DNA of 64,000 bases, from the NCBI GenBank assembly GCA_037179515.1, contig JAXCGZ010016987.1:145001-209000 (forward strand), in the 5' to 3' direction. The position numbers and the translations under genes were made by a program. A model generated the notes under the pieces. That model saw only the letters and a program-made list of their open reading frames with translations. It had not been told where the DNA came from and did no database searches. Of the stretch, positions 1 through 14,034 are shown piece after piece; position 1 is the stretch's first letter; every line of letters starts with the position of its first letter. Source of the stretch: Halocaridina rubra. Lineage: Eukaryota; Arthropoda; Malacostraca; Decapoda; Atyidae.

Positions 1-2356
<2,356 letters not shown>

Positions 2357-3555
2357 GGTAGCGCCTTGACTTAGTAATTATAAGTCCTAGGTTCGAGTCC
2401 CGGTCGGGGTACAAATTACTCATGTTTTCACATAACTAATGTGCTTATTTGGTTATTGTATGACCCGAATGAGATTGGCAATTGAATTAAATGCTAAAAT
2501 GAAGCCACGAGTGAGGTTGGGAAATCTGTAATAAGAACATAGTGGCATTCAGATAGAATGCATTCATTCCTAAGTATAACAGATATAAGCTATAAGGTTG
2601 GATTCCTTTTAACTTTTTGTGGTGTGTAGTTGGTAACGCCTTGACTTAGTAATTATAAGTCCTTGGTTCGAGTCTGGGTCTTGGTAAAAAATGACTTATG
2701 TTTTCACATATGTAATGTGCTTATTTGGTTATTGTATGACCCGAATGAGATTGGTAATTGAATTAAATGCGAAAATGAAGCCACGAGTGATGTTAGGGAA
2801 TCTGTAATATGAACACAGTGGCATTCAGATAGAATGCGTTCATTCCTAAGTATAGCAGATATAAGCTATAAGGTTGGATTCCTTTTAACCTTCTGTGGTG
2901 TGTAGTTGGTAGTGCCTTGACTTAGTAATTATAAGTCCTAGGTTCGAGACCCTGTCGGGGTAAAAAATGACTCATGTTTTCACATATGCAATGTGCTTAT
3001 TAGGTTATTGTATGGCACGAATGAGATTGGGAATTGAATTAAATGCGAAAATGAAGCCACGATTGAGGTTGGGGAATCTGTAATATGAACATAGTGGCAT
3101 TCAGATAGAATGCGTTTATTCCTAAGTATAGCAGATGTAAGCTATAAGGTTAGATTCCTATTAACCTTCTGTGGTGTGTAGTTGGTAGCGCCTTGACTTA
3201 GTAATTATAAGTCCTAGGTTCGAGTCCCGGTTGGGGTACATAATGACTCATGTTTTCACATATATAATGTGCTTATTTGGTTATTGTATGGCCCGAATGA
3301 GATTGGGAATTGAATTAAGCACGAAAATGAAGCCAGGAGTGAGGTTGGGGAATCTGTAATATAAACATAGTGGCATTCAGATAGAATGCGTTCATTCCTA
3401 AGTATAGTGGATATAAGCTATAAGGTTGGATTCCCTTTAACCTTCTGTCGTGTGTAGTTGGTAGCGCCTTGACTTAGTAATTATAAATCCTAGGTTCGAG
3501 TCCCTGTCGGGGTAAATAATGATTCATGTTTTCACATATGTAATGTGCTTATTTG

Positions 3556-3559
<4 letters not shown>
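2357..3559 (+). repeat. tRNA-like ~277-bp tandem repeat, plus-oriented arm of array 1
   Basis: Five plus-oriented tRNA-like heads (near 2357, 2632, 2889, 3165 and 3440) continue from the inversion at 2356/2357. The unit is the same as in the minus arm. The last unit breaks off after GCTTATTTGGTT and runs directly into (TA)n. The minus and plus arms together form a ~2.9-kb inverted repeat whose tRNA-like heads read outward from the centre. Confidence 0.9.
3165..3256 (+). promoter_or_regulatory. Candidate internal pol III promoter and terminator in one unit
   Basis: This unit shows the arrangement most clearly. An A-box-like TGTAGTTGGTAGCG lies at about 3176-3190, a B box GGTTCGAGTCC matching the GGTTCRANNCC consensus at 3217-3227, and a T4 run at 3253-3256, the kind of short oligo-T that stops RNA polymerase III. 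The same spacing recurs in most units of all arrays. Transcription is inferred only from these motifs. Confidence 0.5.
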
Positions 3560-3985
<426 letters not shown>

Positions 3986-4497
3986 ATATGTGAAAACATG
4001 AATCATTTTTAATCCGACCGGGACTTGAATCTAGGACACATAATTACTGTGCCAAGGCACTACCAAGGACACCACAGAAGGTCTAACAGAGAAACCAATA
4101 TTACAGCTTAAATGCCATACTAGGAAAGAACACATTCTATATGAATGCCTTCTGTGGCATAGTTGGTAGCGCCGTTGCACAGTAATTATGTGTCCTAGGT
4201 TCAAGTCCCAATCGGGGTAAAAATGATTCATGTTTTCACATATGATGATGAGCTTATTTGATTATTTTTGGTCTCTAATTAGCTAGGGATTTAAATCAAA
4301 TACGAAAACGAAACCACGTGTGAGGTTGGGCGAACCTGTAATATAAACAAAAAGGCATTTAGATAGAATGTGTTCATTCCTAGTACAGCAGTAAAGATGT
4401 AAGGTTGGTTTCACATTTAGATCTTCTTTTTTGTAGTTGGTAGTGCCCTGGCACAGTAGTTATGTGTCCTAGGAGCAAGTCCCGGTCGGTGTGAGAA
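3986..4497. repeat. Short inverted tRNA-like array 5 (variant units)
   Basis: One minus-oriented head (3990-4077 and body to 4147) flips near 4147 into two plus-oriented heads (4145-4217 and ~4425-4497). These are a diverged class: the anticodon-like stem is GGCACA or TGCACA with TGTGTC instead of GACTTA with TAAGTC, while the 7-nt loop GTAATTA (GTAGTTA in one copy) is kept. The right end is cut by an RTE-like LINE at about 4498. Confidence 0.8.
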
Positions 4498-4657
4498 CAT
4501 CAATAAATAGCCCCAACGTATTCCCTGGGTGTCGTAAGAGGCAACTAAACGTGGATGGGGTGAGGGGACTGGGAATCCCCCCTTGTATTAACCTCCTGCG
4601 AGACGACAAAGAAGAAGGGGAGTAGAGGGGAGAATAACTTCTCCCTAAACTCTAGTT

Positions 4658-5611
4658 TTGGGGTGTCTAAATGTGCGTGGTTGTAGTACGATAGAGAGGA
4701 AAAGATGTGAGATTGGATATATGTTTGGTAGGAGGAGGATGGATGTTTTGGCATTGTGTGAGACGAAGATGAAAGGAAAAGGAGAAGTGGCATTTGGTGA
4801 TGTGACTGGTAGGGTGTCTGGGGTTGAAAGGGGGAGAGCAAGAGAAGGTGTGGCATTATTGCTGAGTGAATGGATGGTAAATAAGGTAGTGGAATGGAAA
4901 GAAGAGTCATCTAGGCTGGTGTGTGTGAGGGTTAGGATAGATAGGGAATGTTGGGCTTTTGTTAGTGCGTATGGGCCAAGATGTGAGAGAAGTGAGGAAG
5001 ACTGGGATGAATTCTGGAATGAGTTAACTAGGTGTGTGTATAGTCTGAGATGAAGGAACTATGTAGTTGTGTTGGATGACTTGAATGTCAGAGTGGGTGA
5101 TGGAGAGGTTGAATGTGTTGTAGGAAAGTATGGGGTACCAGGTGGGAATGAGAGTGGCGAGAGACTGGTAGATATGTGTGTGGAGCAAGAGTTGGTGATA
5201 GGCAATAGTTTTTTCAAGAAGAAATTAATAAATAAGCATACATGGATGAGAGTGGCAAATGGGAGAGTGAAAGAAAGAGCATTGATGGACTATGTGTTGG
5301 TAGCAAAGAGCATGATTGGAAGAGTGAAAGATATGCATGCATTTTGGAGTGTGGCTGCTGGGATGTCTGATCATTTTTTGGTTGAAGCAAAATTGGCAGT
5401 AGCAAAAGAGTGGGGAAATAGAGTTAGGGGATGTAGAAGGGAAATGGTGAAGGTGGAAGAGTTGAAAAAGCCAGAGAAGAGACAGGAATATCAGGACAAG
5501 TTGAAAGTGGCATATGATAGGGTGAAAGAAAGACAATTTGGGGAGTTAGAGGAGGAATGGGGGTTGATGAAAGAATGTTTTATGGGACATGCAAGTGATG
5601 TGTGTGGATAG
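4658..5611 (+). pseudogene. RTE-like LINE endonuclease domain (broken)
   Basis: Encodes the apurinic-type endonuclease used for target-primed integration. Visible motifs are LNVRG near the N-terminus, LALCETKMKGKG (the catalytic Glu of the ETK motif), a degenerate GDLN motif (here DDLNVRVGDGE at ~5074-5106) and MSDHFLVEAKL (catalytic Asp-His) at ~5359-5395. A TGA at 5051 splits the domain into 4658-5053 and 5069-5611, and a TAG ends the second part before the linker to the reverse transcriptase. Confidence 0.82.
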
Positions 5612-5629
5612 AGGTTTGTTGGAGGTGGC

Positions 5630-7600
5630 ATGGGGAAGGGCAGCGAGTGCTGGAATGAAAGGGTGAAAATGAAGGTGGAAGAGAAAAAGAGGGCTTTTGA
5701 GGAATGGCTGCTGTGCAATAGTAGGGAGAAGTATGAAAGATATAGGGAGAAAAAAGTGGAAACCAAGCGGAAGGTAGAGGAAGAGAAGAGGTTGGCAAAT
5801 GTATGTTGGGGACAGGATTTTAGTAGGTCATATGAGGAGAATAAAAAGAAGTTTTGAAAAGAAGTGAAGAGAGTAAGGAAGAGTGGATCGAGGATGGAAG
5901 AGACAGTGAAAGATGTGAATGGACAGATGTTAAGAGGGAATGATGCAAGGAAAAGATGGGTAGAATATTTTGAGTGCTTGCTGAATGTTGAGGAAGATAG
6001 AGAGGCAGCTATAGTGGCAGTGGGGGGTGTTCAAGAGTCAGTAGTGGGAGATGAAAATGAGAGAGAGATTACAAGAGAGGAAGTGAAAAGGGCATTGTAT
6101 GAAGCGAAAGCAGGTAAAGCACCTGGAATGGATGGTGTGAGAGTGGAGATGTTGAAAGAAGGGGGTATGACTGCATTGGAATGGTTAGTGAGAGTGTTTA
6201 ATATATGCTTTATGTTGTCAATAGTGCCAGTGGAATGGATGATTGCTTGTATAGTGTCCCTATACTAAGGTAAGGGAGATTTAAATGAATGCAGTGTTTT
6301 TAGGGGTATAAGTTTGTTGAGTGTGGTAGGTAAAGTGTATGGTAGGATACTGGTTAATAGGATTAGAGATAAGACAGAAAATGTGATCGCAAAAGTGCAG
6401 AGTGGTTTTAGGAGAGGTAGAGGTTGTATAGATCAGATTTTTATAGTTATGCAGTTATGTGAGAAGTATTTAGCTAAGGATAAGGATGTGTATTTTGCAT
6501 TTTTTTTGATTTGGAGAAACCGCATGATAGAGTTGATAGAGAGGCAATGTGGAATGTTTTGAGGTAGTATGGAATTAATGGTAAACTGTTGCATGCAGTG
6601 AAGAGTTTGTATGAGGGCAGTAGAGTTTGTGTTAGAGTAGGGAATGAAGTGAATGAGTGGTTTCCAGTGTGTGTGTGATTGAGACAGGGATGTGTGATGT
6701 CACCATGGCAATTCAATTTATATATTGATGGAGTTGTAAGAGAGGTGAATGGTGAGTGCGTGGTCGAGGTTTGAGAATGGTAGATGGGGATGATAACGAG
6801 TTGGATCTGAATCAGTAGTCGTTTGCGGATGATACTGTGGTGGTGGCAGATTCAGAGGAAAAGCTGTGTCAGTTAGTGTCAGAATTTGGAATGGTGTGTG
6901 AGAGAAGGAAGTTGCGAGTGAATGTGGGAAAGAATAAGGCTATGAGGTGTACAAGAAATAGTGATGGTGCTGGATTTAATAATGTTATGTTGAATGGAGA
7001 GACATTTGAGGAAGGTGATCAGTTTAAGTATATAAGCTCAGTTATAGCTGCAAATGGTGAAGTGGAAGCAGATGTGTGTCACATAGTGAATGAAGGATGT
7101 AAAGAGTTGGGTGCATTGAAAGGAGTGATGAAAAATAGAGGGTTGGAAATGAATGTTAAGAAAGTTTTGTATGAGAAAGTTGTTTTGCCAACTGTGATGT
7201 ATAGATCAGAGTTATGGGGGTATGAATGTAAGTGAGAGACAGAAACTAATTGTGTTTGAGATGAAATGCCTGAGGAGTATGATTGGTGTATCTCGGTTGG
7301 ATAGGGTTAGGAATGAAGTGGTGAGAGCAAGAACGGGTGTGAGGAGAGAATTTGCAGCCAGAGTGGATATGAATGTTCTGAGATGGTTTGGCCATGTGGA
7401 AAGGATGGATGATGAAAGACTGCTGAAAAAAGGCGGTGAATGCGAGAGTTGATGGGAGAAATACTAGAGGGAGGCCTAGGTTTGGGTGGATGGATGGAGT
7501 AAGGAGAGCCCCGAATGATAGGAGGATGGATGTGAGTTAAGCAAGTGAGCATGCTAGGAATAGGAATGAGTGGCGAGCGATTGTGACGCATCTCTGATGG
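5630..7600 (+). pseudogene. RTE-like LINE reverse transcriptase (broken)
   Basis: The linker and reverse transcriptase continue in several frames (5630-5857, 5864-6268, 6314-6562, 6837-7235, 7222-7600). Recognisable blocks are AGKAPGMDGVRVEML, LLSVVGKVYGRILVNRIRDK, QSGFRRGRGCIDQIF, the degraded palm FADDTVVVADSEEKL near 6815-6860, and the C-terminal block FEMKCLRSMIGVSRLDRVRN followed by WFGHVERMDDERLLK. At least five frameshifts or stops interrupt it. The same blocks appear in the minus-strand copy at 17795-19820. Confidence 0.82.
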
Positions 7601-7846
7601 GCATCTGCTGTTACCACGGGGCTGCATCTTACAGAGGTAACCCTGTGGTAGGGACAGTAGGGGAGCTTGCAGTTATGAAGCGACAGGGGTTGTGAAAGAG
7701 CTGGGAGGAGGGGCTGTGGTACTCCAGCAGTGCCATCAGAATGGTTGCTAGCTCCCTCGTCATTGCCCATAGAGCTAAGTAATCCCCTTATTGCTTTCTT
7801 TTTTTATGTCGGCTACCCCCTAATTAAAGGGTGAAACAGCCAAGGT

Positions 7847-8402
<556 letters not shown>

Positions 8403-9290
8403 TCTTCACTCTCATACCTACCAGGTATTCCATACTTCTCCATTACACCATCCACTGGTTTATTTCTTATTCTTGCATTCAAATCTCCTATCAACACTAC
8501 ATTCATATTCAGTTTCTAGTCTTCCACCCACTTGTTCAATTTCAACCAAACATTTTTCTCTTTCTTCCACACTTTTTTCACTGCCAAATCCATATGGACT
8601 CACAAACGCCCAAAACTTGCATCTCAGTACTCATATTAGCCACTATTATTCGAGATGATGCTTCCTTCCATTCCATCACACATCTCTTTATCTCTTCAAT
8701 TACTAACAGAGCCACTCCCTCTCTTCCTCACCCTCTCTCAACTTCAGACACTCTACCTACCACACTCCCAAATGTCATTCATTCATTCAGTAGATATTGA
8801 CCTATGAGGGCAGCCGGATCATGGTGGGCTCTTCCGCAAATGCCACCTCACCATTCCCTTTTATCTTAGGTTCGCTCAGTGCAAGCACATCCATCTTTCT
8901 CTCCAGAAACATATTACATGTCTCCTCCCTCTTATTTTCACTTACATCACAACCACACACATTCAGAAATCCAATTATTAGGGTTCTGGCTGGATCTCCT
9001 CTGTCAGAAATCTCCTGCACTTCCTGGCTCTTAGTTGGATGACGATACAGAGGAAAGGAGCCCAGTTCATCTCCTTTGTCCCTGGATTCTCCACCCACGG
9101 ATGGGTGGAACATGTCATGGAGGACCCATAGGGCGGTCACCAGACCCCAACCCTCCGCTGTGGTGCCCAGCCACAGCAGTAACCTCTCCAGTAAATAGCT
9201 TAAACTCTCTTGCCTGGACAAGGTGCGATCTGTCGACCTCGCGAATGCAAGGCCAGCGCGTTACCACTGTACTAGCCAGGAGGCTTTCCT
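8403..9290 (-). mobile_element. RTE-like LINE, inverted 5' segment with endonuclease N-terminus
   Basis: On the minus strand this runs from a tRNA-like 5' end (~9284) through an untranslated stretch into the endonuclease N-terminus (FLNVCGCDV near 8940, LALSEPKIKGNGEVAF near 8860). It reaches the GDLNARI motif and [14 protein letters not shown] near 8405. The next part of the protein, expected to start near MCIE, is found on the opposite strand from about 9360. About 35 bp of extra sequence sit at 8795-8830. This is a diverged relative of family B and is not functional. Confidence 0.75.
9220..9284 (-). other. tRNA-like sequence at the 5' end of an RTE-like LINE
   Basis: The minus strand reads CTAGTACAGTGGTAACGCGC (an A-box-like D-arm) and then GGCCTTGCATTCGCGAGGTCG, an anticodon-arm-like segment containing TGC as in alanine tRNA. 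No clean B box follows. It could be a pol III-type promoter region of the LINE or a separate tRNA-derived SINE head fused to it. Confidence 0.45.
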
Positions 9291-11455
9291 TTGCCCCATG
9301 TAGTCGACTTTTGTGACACGCAGCTGAAAATGGAGAAAGTATTGTACCCCCTTTCCTCGATGTGTATTGAGAGGGAGATGTTGATTGTCAATACTGTATT
9401 TGAAAAGAAGGGTGTGCATAAGTATACGTGGGTAAGAGAATATAATGAAAGAGTAGTGAGCAGAGCATTAATATATTAAGTTGTGGTGGAGAGGAGGGTG
9501 ATTGGAAGAGTATTGGATGTGAATGTACTAAGAGGAGCTAGTACTGGAATATCTGATTATTATTTAGTGGAAAGTAGAGTGATAGTTTGAGCAAAGTGGA
9601 GAAAAGGAGAAGTGAGATTGGAAAAGCGGGGGTGAAATTAAATGAGCTGAATAAGAAATAAAAAAAGATTGTGAATATAAGCCTAGTCTGAGAAATATGT
9701 GGAATGTAGTGAAAGAGAAAGTGAAGGAAGGAATGGAAAAAGAATGGGGTGGTTTCAAGAAGGAAGTTATGATATGTGCAGAGGCAGTGTGTAGAATGAG
9801 ACTAATTGGTGGACATGAAAGGAAGTGTGGTGAATAGTGGAATGAGTGAGTACAGTAGTGGCTAAAAAGAATCAGGCATTTGAGGTATTACAGATAGAGA
9901 ATGTTGAGGCATATGAAAGGCGTAGTGTAAAGAGGTTTGTAAGGCACGTGGTGAGGGATGAAAAGAGAAGCAGATGTAAGGAGGAGTAGCAGTTTGTCAG
10001 AAAATTTAGAAAGGAACAAAGAGATGTTTTGGAAGGAAGTGAAAAGAGTGAAGAAAGGTGAGTCTGGTAGGGAAAACAGGATGAAAGGAGCAAATGGGCA
10101 ATTGCTAGTAGACAATATAAAGGTGAGAGAGAGCTGGGCTGTGTATTTTAAGGAACTGCTAAATGAGGACGATGATAGAGACAGAGAATGTGGCTGTGGA
10201 TAATGAATGAAAAATGCCAATGTTGGTGATGACAACGATAGAGATATAACAGGAATTAGTATATTGAGTTTAGCTGGTAAGGTATATAAAAGTGTTAATT
10301 AAGAAAATTAGAAAAAGTACTGAGAGAGTGATTGAGGAAGAAAAGTAGGGTTACGTCAAGTTTGTGTAATGTCGCCGTTGTTGTTTAATTGGTATATGGA
10401 AGAAGTTGTAATGGAAGTATATGAAAGAGTATTAGACAGAGGCTTGTTATTAGTGGGTGAGTATGAAAGGTTGTGGATATTGAATCACTTTCTATTCTCC
10501 GATGACACAGCAATGGTGGCTGATGCTGAGAATGAACTGAATCAGTTGGTGACTCAGTATATTAGGGTCTTTGAAAGGAGAAGTTGCTGGTGAATATTGG
10601 TAAAAATAAAGTCATGAGATGCAAGAGGAGTGTTAATATTGGCAGACTGACTAGGGTAATATGGGGTTTGCTATAAGAAGCTGAGAGTTTCAAGTATCAG
10701 GGGTCGGATGTATCAAGGATTGGACGAGAGGATGCAGAAGTAAATCAAAGAGTGAAGGAAGTGAATGAATGCCTAGGTGGGTTGAGAAATACGTATTTGG
10801 ACATGTATGCAAAGTAAAGGATATATGAAGGAGTGATTGTGCCGATATCATTGAATGGAGCAGAGACTTGGAATTCGAAAGAGGATGAAAAGACAAGTTG
10901 AATATATTGGATATGAGGTGTTTGAGAAGTATGATGGGTGTGTCTAGAATAGATAGAGTAAGATATGAAAATGTCAGGCAGAGAACGGGTGATGAAAGAA
11001 GCTGCCAGATAAGTTAGATCAGAGAATACTGAGTTCGTTTGGACACATGGAAAGGATGAGTAATGAACGAATAGCGAAGATAGTGAGTAGTCCAGAAGTG
11101 GTTGGAGTTAGGCCAAAAAGAAGACGTAGAATGAGATGGACGGGTGGCGTAAAAAGGGCATAGGTTGCATATAGACTCTCAGTCGACCAGGGAAGAGAAT
11201 GTTTAAGAGATGGGAATGAATGGAGGAATATTGTGTATAGGTGACATGTGTCAAAGAAATTTCTCACACCTACTAGCTCAGTGAACTGTGATGGAGGGGT
11301 ATGAGGAGAGTTGCTATGTGATGAAGCCTTGATAAACCAGTTGTGGCTGTCGGGCCTCACTGTAGAATATCCTTGTCCACCTACCTTATGGGAAACTAAA
11401 GCAGGGTGGTAGTGGGGAAACTGTGGCAACCCTTTATCACCAAGGAGATAAGAGA
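9291..11455 (+). mobile_element. RTE-like LINE, sense 3' part (endonuclease C-terminus and RT), degenerate
   Basis: Continues the element of 8403-9290 in the opposite orientation. It starts at the endonuclease segment MCIEREMLIVNTVFEKKGVH (~9360-9420) and has GISDYYLVESRV near 9550. RT pieces include LRQVCVMSPLLFNWYMEEVV (~10349-10405), LFSDDTAMVADAENEL near 10493-10540 (degenerate FADD), a C-terminal LRSMMGVSRIDRVRYE near 10920-10970 and FGHMERMSNER near 11038-11070. Numerous stops and frameshifts mark it as old. Confidence 0.75.
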
Positions 11456-13745
11456 AATAGTTGAGGTGTAATTACCTAATTCAAATCTCCTAATTGTGTT
11501 TACAGAAAAGATCCCCAAGCTCGTAACTAACTATATCCTGGTTGGTTCCATTTTGCACTTAGTAATGCTTATCATTCTTGTCCTGAAAACTGTGGATTGA
11601 GTTAGCATTAACTACATCTTTGCCCAGCGAATTCCAATTATCAACTACTCTAACACTTAAAATGTACTTCCTTACATCACTACAAAGAAGCTTTCTTACG
11701 AAGATTCAAACTATGACCTCTAGTTCTAGTGCCAACCATATCAAAATATCGATCCCTATCCACTCAGTCATAAAGACGAAGGAATTTAAAAACCGTCACC
11801 ATATCTCCCTTCTTCCTCTAGCTTTGAGTGAGGTTAAGTCTAATTCCCTCAACCTCTCATTATAACTGAGGTTGCGTATTTCTGACACCAGTTTCGTGGC
11901 ATGTCTTTGAACCTTTTCCAGCTTAACTACGTGCTTTTTCAGGTGTGGATTCCAAAAGGAGGCTGCACATTCAAGCTTTGGCCTCATGTAGGTTACATAA
12001 ATATTTCTAAACATTTCCTTGTCCATGTATATATGAATTTCTGGAGACAAATATGCCAAAATATCTACTCCTAGATCCCTCTCAATTTCCGCCTCTTGAA
12101 GTTCTGCTCCCGCCATTGAGTAGTCAAGCTTGGGCCTTCTTGCACTTGTACCCATTCTCATTACCTTACATTATTTTGAAATGCTGAATTTCATAAGCCA
12201 ATTTTCTGACCACTCATGCAGACTATTTAGATCTTCCTGAAGTTCTCTACTATTGTTCTCGTTTCTTACTTTCTTCACAGTAATTTGCATAATCTGCAAA
12301 CATATTCATGGATTAATTTACAGACTCTGGTAGGTCATTTCCATATAAAAGGAAAATAAAGTGGTCCTAAAACTGAACCCTGAGGAACTCCACTACTAAT
12401 TCTTCTCAATTCAAACACTGATTGTCTTACTCTAACCCTCTGTTCCCTCCTTCAAAGTAAGTTTTTATCCATTCCAAGACATTTTCACATATTCTTGCCA
12501 TTGCTTGCAGCTTCTTAATAAATCTCAAGTGTGAGACCGTGTCAAATGCTTTCTGGAAGTTTAGGAATATGCAATCTGCCCAGCCCTCTCTTTCCTGTAA
12601 GATTCGGCTTACCTCATCATAAAATTCTAATAAGTTTGTTACTGTTGATCTACCTTCTCTAAAGCCATGTTGTCTCACTGACAAAAATTTGAAGGATTCA
12701 AAGTGAAGAGAGATGTGTTTCCTTAGTAGTGTCTCCATAAATTTACAAACTATGCTAGTCAAATAAACAGGTCCATAGTTTAGAGCCATACCCCTCCTTC
12801 CCTTTTTGAAGGTAGGTACCATGTTTGCTTGTTTCCAGCATCTTGGAATCTCCCCTGATTCCAGCGACTTTTCAAATATGAAACATAGTGCAGCTATGAT
12901 TGATTTAGTGCGTTTCTTAAGTATATAAGGGGATATATCATCAGGACCTGTAACTTTATGAGCATCTAACTCCATTAGCTCCTTGCTCAATATTTCACAG
13001 ATCTCTTCCTCCGTCTCAGTGATGTTTCCATCCACCATCTTTAGCTTTAAAATCTGTTCTTTTATCTTCAGTTTTCCTCGGATATAGCTGTGAAAAAGCT
13101 TGGGATTCTCTTTAGCCTTCCTGGTGATATCCCTCTCATAGTTTCTCTCGTCCTCTCTTCTTTTACATAGGTAATGATTTCTTCCTTTTTTTAAAGTCTG
13201 CCAGGCATTTATGTTTTCTCTCCTCCTATACCTTTTCCAGTATTTGCCCCTCCACACCTTAGCTCTCTTACACTCATTATTGAACCAATTCTCTCTGGCA
13301 TGAATAACTTCTATTTTGGTGGAAGGTATGCAGCAATCTACTATCTTCCCATTTTCCTCACAAACGATGTTGTGCATACCTTGTACAGATTTGTTGTTAA
13401 ATAAGGTCCTCCAGTCAATAACTGCAAAGAGCTTATCGTTTTGATGTAATTTCCTTTTGGATAGTTTCTCCTCGTGTTCTCAGTGCCTCTACTTTAAGGC
13501 AGAGCATCTTCGATGATATACTCCATCAACAACAGACAGTGGTCCCTCTTTTCAATTGGTGGTTCACCAACGCATTTTTGTGAATACTAGACCAAGCAGC
13601 GATGACTCATCCCCACCCTGGCCCTCATTGGTTATGGTACATGTTGGTGTAGGAAATATCCCTTGTACACAATCTAGGAAATTTGCCCAAAATGAGTCCT
13701 CCCCACTGTATGGGTCAAGATTTATCCAATCTATCTTTTCAGCCA
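11456..13745 (-). mobile_element. CR1-like LINE (family A), 5'-truncated minus copy
   Basis: The 3' end lies near 11468 (TAATTACCTAATT is the complement of the family tail), and the element reads leftward from the endonuclease (13560-13745) through RT. It diverges from the next, plus-oriented copy across an unassigned ~125-bp spacer (13746-13870). Several frameshifts are present, and the RT catalytic region near 12290 is shifted out of frame. Confidence 0.88.
11796..13377 (-). pseudogene. Family A reverse transcriptase, broken
   Basis: The longest piece (12427-13377) carries the linker rich in Arg/Lys, the block [52 protein letters not shown] and motif [16 protein letters not shown]. The C-terminal piece (11796-12161) has [19 protein letters not shown] and [18 protein letters not shown]. 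The region between them (~12165-12426), which should hold motif B and FADD, is present but frameshifted. Confidence 0.82.
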
Positions 13746-13870
13746 CGGAGGTATGTGTGTGGATCGTGGTGAGTGCGTATTTCTTGTCTTGGCCACCCCC
13801 TTACAAGGGGGAATGGGGCCATGTATATGCATATGTATATACATATACACACAAACATTATATATATATT

Positions 13871-14016
13871 GACAAGGAAATGCTCAGAAATAATTATGCA
13901 ACTTATGTGAGGTCAAAGCTTGAATATATAGCCCCCTTTTGCAATCCGCATTTGAGAACGCATATAAATAAGTTGGAAAATGTTCAAAAACTTGCCACTA
14001 AAGTGGTGCCAAAGTA
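13871..14016 (+). mobile_element. Family A LINE, 146-bp RT C-terminal fragment
   Basis: Encodes DKEMLRNNYATYVRSKLEYI and a diverged form of the following helix-rich region ending KVVPK. It joins the endonuclease of another family A copy at 14016/14017 without a recognisable tail, so it is a rearranged scrap. Confidence 0.75.
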
Positions 14017-14034
14017 ACAGTTACAGAGACTAAG

